Under the pieces are notes generated by a model. That model was not told the origin of the DNA. It saw nothing but the letters and a program-made list of their open reading frames with translations, and did not search any database. A program made the position numbers and the translations under genes. Positions 14,189 through 26,459 of a stretch of 64,000 bases of DNA are shown one piece after another (positions within the stretch are counted from its first letter, which is position 1; each line of letters begins with the position of its first letter). Source of the DNA: Nautilus pompilius (lineage: Eukaryota > Mollusca > Cephalopoda > Nautilida > Nautilidae); contig JACATO010001015.1 in assembly GCA_018389105.1 (NCBI GenBank), positions 186,001 through 250,000 of the forward strand, given 5' to 3'.

Positions 14189-14222
14189 ATTATTATTATT
14201 AGTAGTAGTAGTAGTAGTAGTA
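14189..14222. repeat. compound microsatellite (ATT)n(AGT)n
   Basis: About 4-5 ATT units switch to about 7 AGT units. This is the same ATT to AGT transition as at 7568-7649, with unrelated flanks. Confidence 0.9.
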
Positions 14223-17200
14223 TTCATTGTAAGGAGGCTGCAGCGCGGTTCGCAAAAGTCCGCCAGCTCTGTCTGTCTGTACGACTCCGCCATTGCTGAA
14301 CCCACCCGTCCCGGTCTAATCGCCCGCCACCTGAGCTTTTGGAAGAAAGGAAATAAAAAGCGTGGTGGTGGTGATGTGGTATTTGAGGTTCAGCAAATAA
14401 AAACATTTCGAGAAGGATTTTGCAGTTTTGCGTCGGCTTCTCTGTGGTTTTTTTTTTTACAGGCCGCTTTGTTCCTCTACGACTGCTGCCCTCCAAACTC
14501 GCAGCACTCGACCAGATCGGCTGACGCTGAGCGCCATCTGTATTCTCGCCGCCACCGCGAAGTCTGATTTACGATATCGCTTTTATTTGTTCCTGGTTTA
14601 TAAGCTAATCCTTCCAAGTCCGATGATCTCTTTAACGGCTTTAAAAACAACAATAAAAAGTTAATGCTATGATAGTTTTGGTGGGCGCTGCTCACCGTAA
14701 GAGGAAATCGCTAGCAGTTGGCATACACCGGTTGTCGAACCTAACGAAAGACTGCGTACAGAAAAATGGCGCCACTTAGCGCATGCTCGGTCTGTTAACG
14801 GCGCGCCTCCAGTTCCGCTTATAGTAAACTGCCAGCCAAACAGACTTGCCAGCGAAATTCTGTTTGTCAAGCACTAATGCGAGTTAACGACATACGGCTT
14901 CTTTGTTGTTGTTGTTCTTTAACCCTTTCCTTGCTTTCGTTCTCATTTTATTATTTTAATTTCTGGTCATGAACAAGGAACAAGCTGAATACCACAACTT
15001 TCTTTCTCCGATTCCTTGCACTTCAGCTACTGAATAGAAGTTTATCTCTGCGGCTTTTAATGTACTTGACACCGCTACCAGAAACCGTTAATAATTCACC
15101 AGCTATCTGACTAAAATCCTTTTCCACCATCAAACGTGAACAGATCAGTGGAGGTAATTTATAATTAAATTCTCTCTTTTGTCACAAGGCGCTTATCTAA
15201 CAGTTATTTGTTTTAAATCTTCTCCTCAAATTTATGTTGCAATTTTTTACACTAAATTTACTCAACTTTAAAAATTAGAGACAGTAAATGTCTTTTAATG
15301 TTGGCTGGGTTTTAATTTTTTTTCGTAAGTAAGGCAAATACGGTTTTAGGTGTAATTACTCGGGTAAAATTTCCAACGCCAAAAATAGTTAAGGAACACG
15401 ATGATTTCTCGTGGTCCAGCATTCCAAACAGGAAGATAATGAAGATGACCGCTACTGCAGTAAAATGTACATCAGTAATCCCGTAAGTAGCTCTCGCCAA
15501 AAGAAACCATTCTTGTACGCATGAAAGTACCAGCCAGTCGTCTTCTACGGAACGTAAGCGGTCGCTAAAAATTACCCCCTAGTTGCAGTTTCAAGCGTTT
15601 GGGCTAACATGGCGTAAAGAACTGCAAATCGCTACAGAAACCCGAATATATGTTATGCTTTTGAAATCGTTACTACCAGAACTCGTCTTCTTCATCTTGG
15701 TAACAAGAGCACAGAGAATTAAAACTAAGTAAACAGGTAAATAAGGTAAAGTTCTGGTTGAAGCGGATCTGATATCAAAAACAATACTGTTTCCTTTAAA
15801 GACGTCTAGTGCGAATGAAAGTAACATTACATCAGGCACTGGAAATTGTCAGCTTATAACAATTATTTGTTATTGTTCTCGTTATTACTGCTTTTTCTTT
15901 ATCACCGAAAGCTGTCGTGGGCGGTCAAAGAACCACCTACGGTGCCTACATCTTTGCAGCCTGCAACTCCATCGCTGTCTGTCATTTCATGAGAAATACT
16001 ATCACAGGGACACCTAACTGAGACAGCGTGTGTTCGCATGTCGGAGAACGCAGTTCTCAAGAAAGATCGAACCCTGACGTGGTCCAGCAAATAAACAAAC
16101 GAAATAATTCTTCTCCAAAATCTGTGTCGGTTTGAAAAGAGTTTTAAATACAATATTTTTTTCTTCTCCCTCTGGTGCCAACAATTTGTCAAACTTGTTT
16201 CTATTTGAGATACTATACTTGTAATTTTTTTTCTTCTTCAGGTAACGTAAACTGATTCAAATGGCAGCAACTTTACCAGATAAACGCCGACATTTGCGGT
16301 TATATCCTCCAAGTTTCGTCAAAGCCAGAAACGCGTTCATCGTTTTGAAAGAGTCTCAGATAGTTCTACTGTTCTTTTCACATATCCTGAAAAATCAGTA
16401 CAAAACCGGAGACCGGTGCTTGCAAAACAAGAAACCGAAACGAACCTTGCTTTTATTTGCTTTTTAAGTTTTAGTTCTGTGTCTTTAATGCCCCATCGAT
16501 TGGATACAGTTTTATAACAATGATTTAAACAAAAATAGTCTAGTTTTCCTCCCATTATTATTATTATTTTAAGAGAACGGCAAGAATTCTCTTTATCTTC
16601 CATTTCCTGTAGTGGAATTACTGCTGTCCCGCACTCATTTAACTAGGATCGACAACCCGACCATAAAACGATATTGTCGACAGATATATTTTGCGGGAGA
16701 AAAAGACTAGAATAGTTATATAAACCATGTTCCTTTTCCTGTTTACTTCTCCTTTGAAACCAATTTGCCGCTGGTCCCGTTGGCGGCAAGCACTTTCAGG
16801 AAGACACAACCTGTTTACCTCCCTTAATTAACAGCCACCAACAGAGGTCACCACGATCGTAACTCATCGCTGATACGCTTTCTCCACCAGACGCCTGAAG
16901 GGGAACTCGAAAACTGCGAATGTGACTTACGTGGTTTTTATAAACAACCTTTTTAACTGATTAAATGCAATCGAATTAAAAGTGATGCGTTGATCGCCTG
17001 ATATCGTTGTGTGCCGGAAGCAAGGTAGTTCTTGTTTCCGTTGACCTGGCTGATATAACCCTAGGGAGTCAGGTCCTAAAGAAAGTTCTTTAAATGGCTG
17101 ACATTCTCACATCCTCCCCAGTTAAAAGTAAACTTCAGATCCATTTGAATCCTGGTCAAAATGGAAGACAATTATACTTTCTGACGCTTTGGCTAATTTA

Positions 17201-18467
17201 TAATTTTGTCCTTTTTTAAATACTGATTTGCTAAGTTGTTGTTAAGTATCTGTGTTGGAGAGCAGTTATCAAGTAATAGTCAGAGCTGCCTTTTTTTTTA
17301 TTTTTTAAAGAGAACGAGGGTAAAGACGGGTTTGAACGTTAACTGCCAAACAGAGAATCTCGGGAAACTCGGGGAAAGTCTTTGATTTTAAGAAGCTTCG
17401 TCGTCGATCCGTGAAGGGAAATCGCCGATTCACCGGTGGGTGGATGCCTCGATGTGCTGTATACACTTGAACATCTAAATCTAAACTGAAGCTTTTCGGG
17501 AAAGGTGTGATAGAGGTCGCTGGCCTACGTCCTGTTTGCAGGTGAATCCACTCAATTCCATTTCTAATTAAACTATCCATCCATCATCGGAACCTCGTCT
17601 CTACCGAATACATTTTATCAAACAAATATCTGAAGATGTCTGGAGCGAATTACTGGTGATTTTTTTTAAAAAAAAGAATAGATGAATAAGTAAACAGAAA
17701 AACAAAACTAAAGACAGCCATCAAAATTTTCTACGTTAAGAGTAGAGAACTCGTCATTTAGTTTTTGACTTTTCAGCCCCCGTCGTCAAATTGGAAAACT
17801 CGCCGGTTCTATTATGTCTGTCTCTTTCCGTTTTTGTTTTTTAAAATCCTTCTGCACATCTGGCGAACATGTTCCATTTTATTGTAAGTTCTAGAAGAAT
17901 TAAAAGGTTCCGATTGTAGGAGTGCACTTTGACTATTTACTGAGGATAAAATTACCGAACAACCTGCATTCACTCAATAAAGTAAATATATTTAATAACT
18001 TTGCTATTGATTTTTATTCGTGCCATAAACATTTTCAGCTTACGCAAAAATATTCGTTTTTGGCTGTTGTTATTTAAACGTTCGTCCGGCGCATTATTAT
18101 AAATCTTTTATTGAATTTCCCGCAAAAACCAACTCGCTTAAAATCATCTACGCCACTCAGGTATTTATTTACCTACCTGCCACTTAATTATATTTTTGAT
18201 CACATTTCAGTATATGCTTGACTTACTACAAGATTATAATTGCTATTACAAGCGAAACAACAATTAACAACACCTGATTTCTGTCTCAAACATAAGAAAG
18301 GAAGTAAATACTAAAACATATTTACATCACCCAATACGATCACCTTATCCGCTGGATGCTACACAACATCATTTCCAAAGGAATTATCTTGTACGATTAG
18401 TCTACCGTTTTTGCAAAAGCATGCAGGTAAATGCGATCTTTCTCAGGGGCAGATCCACATGTGGAGT
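14223..18467. other. intergenic stretch, no gene recognised
   Basis: No recognisable coding, RNA or mobile element. Open frames are short and without family resemblance. CpG is at ordinary density throughout, and there are minor homopolymer tracts. Confidence 0.55.
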
Positions 18468-19210
18468 TTACCAGGTACCCGCAATTCCACCCCGACATTT
18501 GTTTTGTTTTTGCAATTTTTCAGACATACGAATTAATAACTGAATATTATAAAACGACAAAATGGAAATGATGAAATATAGATTGCGTACAGTACACCAA
18601 TATTTAGTATGTCCACGCCTTTTATTCATGAAAGCCTGAATACGTTTTGGCCGATTCTCTTGTAATTTTGAAATAATACCAGCTGGAATGTTGTTCCACG
18701 CACTTAGAAACACTGCCCAGAGTTAATTCTTAATTCCTGGCTGTTGTTCATTTTAATTCTACTTAATTATCCCGGGCCAGAGTTTTGTGGAAGCACTCCA
18801 AAAACCTAGCACTCCACTCACTTTTCCGCATTGTAAATATGTTTTGACAACATTAGCAGTTTGTTTTAGGTCGTTGTCACGTTGAGTTATGAATACAACT
18901 GAATGCTGAAGAAACAGCATGGACAATATGAATCTGCTTGCATTTTGCTGCATTCATATTTCCTTCTATTCGTACTAAATCTCCAACATCGATGGATGAG
19001 ATACGCCGTCAAACCTGAACATGCTCTACTGTAAGCTGCAGACACATTTACTTTTGCTATTCTCCGATTCTTCTTCTTACATCCTTCCTTCTCTTAGAGT
19101 CAAACATTTCAAACTTTGTTTCATTGTCCATGAATCCAGTTTTGGTGTCAAATGCCATATTTTAGTCGCTCAGTTTTATTTTCTTTACGTAAAATATTTT
19201 TATTGATTGC
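18468..19210 (-). pseudogene. Tc1-like transposase relic (C-terminal two thirds)
   Basis: Tc1-family transposases catalyse cut-and-paste DNA transposition. Read on the minus strand, three blocks match the family order. About 19130-19070 gives a SDESKFEIFGSKRR-like block, seen here as NETKFEMFDSKRRKDVRR. About 18900-18790 gives the DNDPKHT-like catalytic block, seen as QRDNDLKQTANVVKTYL. About 18690-18600 gives the C-terminal block, seen as WNNIPAGIISKL followed by KRIQAFMNKRRGHTKY. The blocks lie in different frames with intervening disruptions, so the gene is dead. The N-terminal DNA-binding part is absent: the relic stops close to the (AAT)n tract at 19227. Terminal inverted repeats were not found. 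Confidence 0.82.
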
Positions 19211-19223
19211 CATCAGTCCTTTA

Positions 19224-19226
<3 letters not shown>

Positions 19227-19283
<57 letters not shown>
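19227..19283. repeat. (AAT)n microsatellite
   Basis: About 18 uninterrupted AAT units directly next to the truncated 5' side of the Tc1-like relic. The repeat may have expanded at, or caused, the breakpoint. Confidence 0.95.
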
Positions 19284-19643
19284 GTTACGGCGTCATGTCA
19301 TTAAAAAGCTGGAAGCCGCTATAACAAATTTCCCTTTTTTTATACCAAACCCAGATATTATTCTGACATTCAAGATAATTCATCAGACATAAGAGAGAAT
19401 ATTTCGATCACAAAGGTCATGTGTCAAATAGACTACTTCTTTTACGAGTGTGAATTTTCCAACAGTTATATGCACTAATTAATAAACTTATTTATGTATA
19501 AAATATGAGATATTTCACTGGTGAGTCCACAGATATGATGGCTACCTGCTAGTGCACATTGTCTTTAAAATGTCACTTGCATTGATTTTTTTCCCCTTGT
19601 CCTAGGGGCGGGTAAAGTCATGAATGGTTGCGCCTTTTTTATA

Positions 19644-20035
19644 GCGGCTGGTGGCGCACTGGTTAGGTAGCTTATTGGACTGCCAAGGCTGAGGGGCCTC
19701 GAGCTCGACTCCCTTTCGAGACCAGCTCGGTTTAGCTCACCTGCCTGCCATGGTTTCTTCTCGCTCTTCTTAGCAGTTGGTCGCGCTGGTTTTTATCCAG
19801 GTTCTTCATTTTTTCTCCCACATCTAAAAATGAATAGTTCTAATAGGGTTTTCTCTGCCGGATATGGAAGCAACGGGACCTTTGTTGTTCAGGGTGGGCA
19901 ACGCTAAGCCTGGCGGATAGCCGGGGGACTACGTTCGTTCAGCAGGGTTGTCTCCCCTGTGTCGACTGGTGCCTTTTGGTTCCAGTACTAGTTTCGTAAA
20001 CGACGTGTGCTTCAGCAGAGAGAAAGGTCCAGACT
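19644..20035 (+). mobile_element. tRNA-derived SINE
   Basis: SINEs are non-autonomous retroposons transcribed by RNA polymerase III. The head resembles a tRNA gene: an A-box-like TGGCGCACTGG near 19653-19663, then a B-box-like GCTCGACTCC near 19703-19712, at tRNA-like spacing, followed by about 300 bp of unrelated body with no open frame. It is GC-richer than its flanks. The 3' boundary is estimated, and no clear target-site duplication was resolved by eye. Confidence 0.6.
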
Positions 20036-21529
20036 TAGAAAGGGAGTTAAAAGGTTGACCTGAAGAAACGAGTATGTGTGTCTGAATTAGTTTAAAGTGA
20101 CCTTCCCAAGTCGGAGACTTCGGGCAATTAAAGAAGAACTGCAGCGCTCCTATAACTAGAAGAGAACCCCTTGACTGTTGTCATTGCTTCCTTCTTTTGT
20201 TTTTTTGTTTCAAAATCCAGAAACACTAATATAACTTATAACGGTAAACGACTGATTATTTTTAACTGCAAGGGATACTGTTATAATCTACTGGGTGTTG
20301 TTAACTCCAGACGCACTAAAGCTCAGCTCAAATGTCGAGTCACGAGTGAAGACACCTTTGACCCGCTGCTGCTGCTGGCCCGAACCGGTTCACCAAGCGA
20401 AACTTTTACCAATATAAGAAAACAAGGAAAACTTAGCATCGAACGGCTGGGTTTACACGGACGTCTCTTGTGAGAATGGCCGGGCGTTCACTGATGGAAC
20501 TCGCCACACAATGCATATTTATCGGAAACTCCGAGAAAAGCCGTTTTTGACAACATTTTAGGGCAGTCGTGGAAAACATTATAAGATATTTTCCTCATCT
20601 ATCTCTTAGAGATACTGAATTGCAACAAATGGTTTTCTTGAAAATGATAGCAGCCTAAATCATCAATAAAGAGACATTTTAATGAAAACGAGAGTACAAA
20701 AGTTAAGTTGATTCGTTGAATCTCTCAGCCATTTTAATCTACACAAATGAAGTATCTGAGAGTTCGGGAATACGGGTAGTCTGTACCAAACAACTTTATC
20801 AATAATAACAATAATAATATTCAATTAACATTTCTTTTTATAACAAAAAAGAACTCATTCTTCGCATGATCATCCGATGTATTTAAGGTAACGAAAAGAA
20901 AAAAAACTTCCTAATTAGTTTCGATAGCGTTTGATTTGTATGAAATCCTGTCACTAACAGATAATTATGAGATCTTTCATAATAATGAAATATTGCAAAT
21001 TAAAACTGTTACCTTTCCTAAAGAGTAATGAATTTTTAAAGAAAAACAACATCGTAACGCTGGAAAATACTATTTTCCAATATCTCCTATTTCCCGGGCT
21101 GTCACCGAAGCATCGCCACGGCTCAGGTGGGGTATACCCTTAAATATAGATCTCCTTGGCATCGTATGGTCACGTTATTGAAGGCGATGTCTTGCGAATC
21201 CCTCTTCGTTCTTTGCAAAAATCTGATGGAAGGCTTAGGTTAGTAACAAATATTTATTTTCTGAAATGCGTGAAGGAAACTATTTCTCATTACTTGGAAA
21301 ATCCAAGCAAACACTTGGCGAGCAACAGTCGCCTAAAATCTGTTCAATTAATAATCTATTTTCCTGCATTTTTAAGTTATCTGTACTTGTTTCGCAAATA
21401 TTTCAACGATTGCATTATGCAGTTTTACACTAATATCGCAGCAAGACACAAGTGAGTAGGCCTCAAATGGGGCTAGGCGGTGGCTGAACAAAGGGTTAAA
21501 TTAGCGAGTACTTCGAGTGTACATACACA
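20036..21529. other. intergenic stretch, no gene recognised
   Basis: No recognisable genes. The 100-codon frames near 20171-20473 (+) and 21156-21455 (+) match no family I know and lack other coding support. Confidence 0.5.
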
Positions 21530-21741
21530 GACACAGAGAGAGAGAGACACATGGACATACAGATACATACATACATAAACACACACACAGACACAGAGAG
21601 AGAGACACACACACACACAGACACACACAGAGAGACACATAGACATACAGATACATACATACACAGACCACACACACACACACACACCACACACAGAGAG
21701 AGAGAGAGACACATGGACATACAGATACATACATACACAGA

Positions 21742-21777
<36 letters not shown>

Positions 21778-22090
21778 CACATGGACATACAGATACATAC
21801 ATACACAGACCACACACACACACACACACAGACACACACACACAGAGAGACACATAGACATACAAATACATACATACACAGACACACACACCACACACAC
21901 ACACACCACACACAGAGAGAGAGAGAGACACATGGACATACAGATACATACACACACAGACACACACAGAGAGAGAGAGAGAGACATGGACATACAGATA
22001 CATACATACACAGACACACACACAGAGAGACACATGGACATACAGATACATACATACACAGACACACACACAGACACACGAACGCACGCA
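21530..22090. repeat. complex CA/GA minisatellite with a 48-88 bp higher-order unit
   Basis: A core ACAT(G/A)GACATACAGATAC recurs eight times, starting near 21549, 21637, 21711, 21779, 21852, 21929, 21984 and 22032. Between cores are (CA)n and (GA)n tracts of changing length, giving periods of about 88, 74, 68, 73, 77, 55 and 48 bp. The overlapping frames of about 185-210 codons on both strands are repeat artefacts. Confidence 0.93.
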
Positions 22091-22369
22091 CGCGCACAAA
22101 TGAAGTAAACCGTAAGATAAAGTTAAGTTTATTACAATTTTAAAAAAAAAAAACTGAAATAAGACTGTCAGTATAGATGTGCCAATTTTCCTGGATCAGT
22201 TGTTCATAAAAAGAAGAGAATAATATTATGCACCTAACAATGGGTTGGTAATCCTCAAAGTAATCTGAAATGGCGAAATTTAAGTTAATTTCTTAACTTG
22301 AAAAAAGGATATTTTTTTTCCGTTTTTGATCCCAAACTAAACATAAAGTTTCCTTGTCGTCGTCGTATC
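22091..22369. other. short noncoding spacer
   Basis: Nothing recognised. Confidence 0.5.
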
Positions 22370-22770
22370 CGTTCAGAGATCTTTGGAAATCATTTTGCCT
22401 GTCCGCCCTTCCATCATGGCCCGACCGCCACAGACGGCAGGAGAAATTAATTGGATTATAAGTAACAGGTGACAGTTCAGCTCCGCGCAGCTTTCATCAA
22501 AGTAAGAACGGATATGAGTTTCTGGAGAACGTAACCCGCAGTCCGCCATACTTACAACTAGGCTCTCCGAGTAATCTGGCGGCCGGCCGTCTCGGTCTTG
22601 CTTCAATCATCCCTCTTGTCAACCTCTCGAGTTATTGAGGAGATTAGCAGATACTCCGTCAAATTACAGTTTATAGTTAGCAGATTGGCGGCTTCTTTGG
22701 ACGAGGAATAATTCACCGAGCCCCCCGCCCGCCCGGGTCAGTCGCTTGCTGACAACATCTCGTCGTTGAA
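22370..22770. promoter_or_regulatory. GC-rich candidate enhancer with TCF- and OTX-type cores
   Basis: This CpG-rich block contains ATCAAAG (22496-22502, a TCF/LEF core, preceded by CTTTC to give a near-palindrome), GGATTA (22453-22458, an OTX/bicoid core) beside TTAATT, and several further AT-rich homeodomain-like cores within GC-rich DNA. No coding exon is evident. The function is inferred from motif content alone. Confidence 0.28.
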
Positions 22771-24343
22771 ATAATTCCGGATCTATGTAAACTGATGAGG
22801 TTTGGTCAGTAGGCATCTACACCTATAGAGGAAGGGAGGGGATAGACTAAAAGAAAACACGTCTCACAATGTTTTTCCTCTTCTTCTCTTTCTTTTTAAA
22901 AGTGACTTATTACTGCATTTTAAAAACGAAGAGAACAACAAGAACATAGGGTGAATGAGTTCGGTGAGTCCAGCAGGCAGAACATGGCGCCGACTTCAGT
23001 TTATCTTTCATCTACAGCTGTTGTGCAATACAGTGTCAAGGCCGGACACGGCCGTCACCATTGTTGGACAGGGTTTGTTTGGTCGGAAAAGATAATTAAT
23101 TGTTTACGTTTGTTTTCTTCTTCCCCCTAATCCGATTTCCATGGAAGACGTAGTTTAAGGTAACGCAGTCGCAAATATTGCAGGGTGTTCATGGATGGAA
23201 AAAGGTGTAACGTGTTTGTTTGTGTGTTGTTGCTGTTTTCCAAATACAATCAAATGAAACAACTGCCTAAGCTGGCATTTAGGGGGAGATAAGGAAAACA
23301 GAGCCAGCTGACACCACGGCCCTGTCTGGTCCGGCGAGCGGAGCTGACATTTCGTTAAAGAGTTCTTTGTTTATTTAATGGCGGTTTGATGTTTCAGATT
23401 AAATGTTTTAACTTTAGTATCATTTTTATGCTCGACGATTGCTGCAGCAGCTAGTAAAACTTCATACACTCAGCAAAACTGCTCCAAATCCGAAATTCTT
23501 TCTATATCGAAAATCAACGCACACATCCACACATATCCAAAATTAAAATTAACGACCAATCATTCGAAAGTGGTTATCTACCTTTTCAACAGTTGTCAGT
23601 GGGGAAAAAAAGGTTTTAAAGGAAAAAAATCAAATGAAGTAAAATATTAATAATGTAAATAACTGCCTTGTAAGTAACCACCGTTTTTCTTGCAGTAGTT
23701 CCATGGACAATTGATGTCTTGACTCTTCATCCCACACAAGTTGAATTAGGTTCAGATTTAAAGACTGAGAGAACCCAAATAAGTCGTCTTTCCAATTTAT
23801 TTCTAACAATGTATAGTGTAATTATCTTTTTATTGTGGTATAAATGGCTATCTAGTTGAGCATAGACCGGTCGCCTATCATATCTTGCCCTGCGATTTCT
23901 ATCTTTTGTGAAAATCGCATAAATTTTTATCGTCACCAACTGAACAACCAGCAAAGCGACCTAACACTTCCACATTTTCACCACCAGGCATTCACACGTA
24001 GGGAATTCTTTTCCTCGCCCTTTCTTCTTGTTTAAAGTCATAGTTTAAAACCTGCTTTTATCTGGCTACTACACCGTGCCATTACTCCAAGGTCCAAGCA
24101 AGGGAACATCTCGCTTCTCTGATGTCTTCTTTTTAAATCTAATAATCATTCATTTAAGGATGGAAGCCTGCATTCTGCAATTACAAGCTTTGAGCTGTGC
24201 TCTACACCTGTTGATAAATACACTAACCTCAAAAGTCTGGATCATCAGCCGTAGTGAAATATATCTTTGTATTACGTGAGCGTTGTTCAGTGATTTAGCT
24301 TATCCGCCATGACAAGAAAACAATCGCATGTTTTTAAACGACG
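22771..24343. other. intergenic stretch, no gene recognised
   Basis: No clear gene or element. A part near 23700-23950 is faintly reminiscent, on the minus strand, of Tc1-type transposon text, but no catalytic block could be identified, so it is not called. Confidence 0.45.
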
Positions 24344-24345
24344 AT

Positions 24346-24380
<35 letters not shown>

Positions 24381-24600
24381 GTAATCTCGCTCTGTATTGA
24401 CGTCATCTTTCTCTGTGTATGACGTCACATCTCTCTGTGTACTGATGTCATCTCTCTCTGTATTGACGTCATCTTTCTCTCTCTGTGTACTTATGTAATC
24501 TCGCTCTGTATTGACGTCATCTTTCTCTGTGTATGACGTCACATCTCTCTGTGTACTGATGTAATCTCGCTCTGTATTGACCTCATCTTTCTCTCTCTTT
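24344..24600. repeat. minisatellite of CRE palindromes in a CT-rich array
   Basis: After a (CT)n tract (about 24344-24386) comes an array of 16-24 bp units that alternate pyrimidine-rich CTCTGT blocks with TGACGTCA or its variants. Perfect TGACGTCA palindromes, the full CREB/ATF binding site, lie at 24398-24405, 24420-24427, 24464-24471, 24512-24519 and 24534-24541. One-base variants (TGATGTCA, TGACCTCA and TGATGTAA-type) occupy intervening units. A segment of about 114 bp from roughly 24390 appears duplicated at roughly 24504. Confidence 0.88.
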
Positions 24601-24908
24601 ATCTCAGTGCAAACAAAAAAGAAAGAGAGAGAGAGAGAGATAGTAAGAATTGAGATGAATCGCGCTCGAGACCGCGAGGACAGTGCTCGTGATAAAGAGG
24701 GGCTACAACAGACATAGAGGAGGCGATATCTTTATAGTCGGCATCCTTTTAAAAATAGACAGTAATTTGAAATTATTTTTGCAAAAGCAAACAGTAAAAC
24801 TCTTGTAATCGATCGCTGGTCAGTTTTTTTTTTTTTTGGCCAGTGCGCTCCAGTCTGCCCTGCCAATGTCGTTCGTCTTCACCCACCGGGACGGGAAACA
24901 AGCGTACG
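24601..24908. other. noncoding spacer with short (GA)n tract
   Basis: A (GA)n tract of about 20 bases lies near 24622-24641, and a T12 run lies near 24825. Nothing else is recognisable. Confidence 0.5.

Positions 24909-24946
<38 letters not shown>
24909..24946. repeat. (CAA)n microsatellite
   Basis: About 12 CAA units. The poly-Gln frame across it is not supported as a gene. Confidence 0.93.
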
Positions 24947-26459
24947 AATAAAGCGAATTATCTGATACCATTTTTAAAGATCCGTCAGCACGCATTTTGT
25001 TTATGTCAGCCAGGTACGGCACCACGTGATATGGAAATGAAACAATGGTAAGTAGCATCAGTAGTCTCCCTTGGATTGCTGTACACGCCACAAATGAAGT
25101 AATTAACATTCAGTTTCAGCTGCTAGTTTATGCAGTCGTTGTTTGTTTGATCGAATTATCACTCTGCTTGAGGCTAACACTGTTAATGATGCTCGAGAAA
25201 ACTCAGATGACGTTACAGCAATAGTAGCCATATGTAAATTTCCTTAATACAAATTCCAAAAAGCACAGCATGCATAACTTCTAAAATAAGAATACAATCT
25301 TATTAATTGCAATATTTATCAGGCAAAGTTTTGTATAAATTAGCTAATTTATAATAAAGTATCAGTCAAGGAATAAATATTTTTGTTATGTATACGTGTG
25401 TAATAATAAGAGAGCGGAAGAAAGACGCAGCCGATACACTGTTCATTCATTAGTACGGTGTAATGTTTTCCGAAAGAGTCAGCGGCCTGCTGCATCTTTT
25501 CCAGTTGACACAAATCATCGGCAAAACTTCGAGGATCAGATTGGATTCGTCTCCTGGGATGTGTATTTATTTTATTTTATTCATGTATGGATGCTGCCGG
25601 CGGATGGTGTCGGAGACGTTAGTCTGAGCTCGTAGTTCTGTTCCGCTGATGAGGCTTGGAACTTTCGGCTGCTGAAGCAGATGGATACGCGCAATGGGGC
25701 CGGGTCGCGTGGTTTTACTGATGAAAAACTACACGACACGCCCGGCTGCACATTAATACAGCCTCTGTTTTACGTTCTATACCTTACAGATGATCTCGGA
25801 GATCATGAATAAAAGACTAACGAAAATATGAACACTGGTGAAATCCTAAAGCCACGTTAATGTTCCTTTGTTTGTTACCGCAGTTTTTCTTCAAGAATTA
25901 TATAGTTTCAGCGGCAACAGATCAAAGATGTGAATGTGAGCATTCTCAACGGTTTGCTGCTAGAAAGAGGGGGAAACTGCTTTGTCTGGATCGCAGCACT
26001 GGGCCGATCTGAGAAGATAATCAATCTCCTGCCAATGTTTTCTGGGTGGTTAATAATTATATTTGACCACTGGAGTCGCTACGGCCCTGCGGTGGCGTCA
26101 GTTCAAGGGCGTTTTTGCTTCATCTTGATTATCCGCAGTCTTCACGTCTCTCTCTCTCTCTCTCTCTCGCTCCAAGACCCATGGCAGACTCGATGTCACT
26201 TTTCGGAGTTGACAAACGTCTTATAAATTTTGACAATTTTTTTTTTTTACCTTTGTGACAAATTGACAGCAAAATAATGCGGGTGTGTGGTGACAGGGTT
26301 ACTGTTTCTACCTGCTCTGAAGAATTCTTTTTTCTAACGCTCAGAAAACCTCAGCCATAAAGAGTTTACCAATCTTTTTACTGAATCGTCGCATCCACGA
26401 CTTTGGAGTTTTTAATTGGGAGACTTTTAGAGAAGAATTAAACATTCCAGAACCTTTCT
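24947..26459. other. intergenic stretch, no gene recognised
   Basis: No recognisable exon or element. A (TC)n tract of about 24 bases lies near 26146-26169. Confidence 0.5.

Noticed and set aside
21473..22143. Frames of about 120-208 codons, Cys/Val/Ser-rich on - and Thr/His-rich on +
   Set aside because: They are artefacts of the CA/GA minisatellite: overlapping frames on both strands with no domain.
23700..23960. Possible Tc1-like fragment on -
   Set aside because: There is only a vague resemblance, and no catalytic block or terminal repeats were found.
24836..25051. Poly-Gln open frame on +, possible glutamine-rich protein
   Set aside because: It is a (CAA)n tract in noncoding DNA, with no splice or family support.
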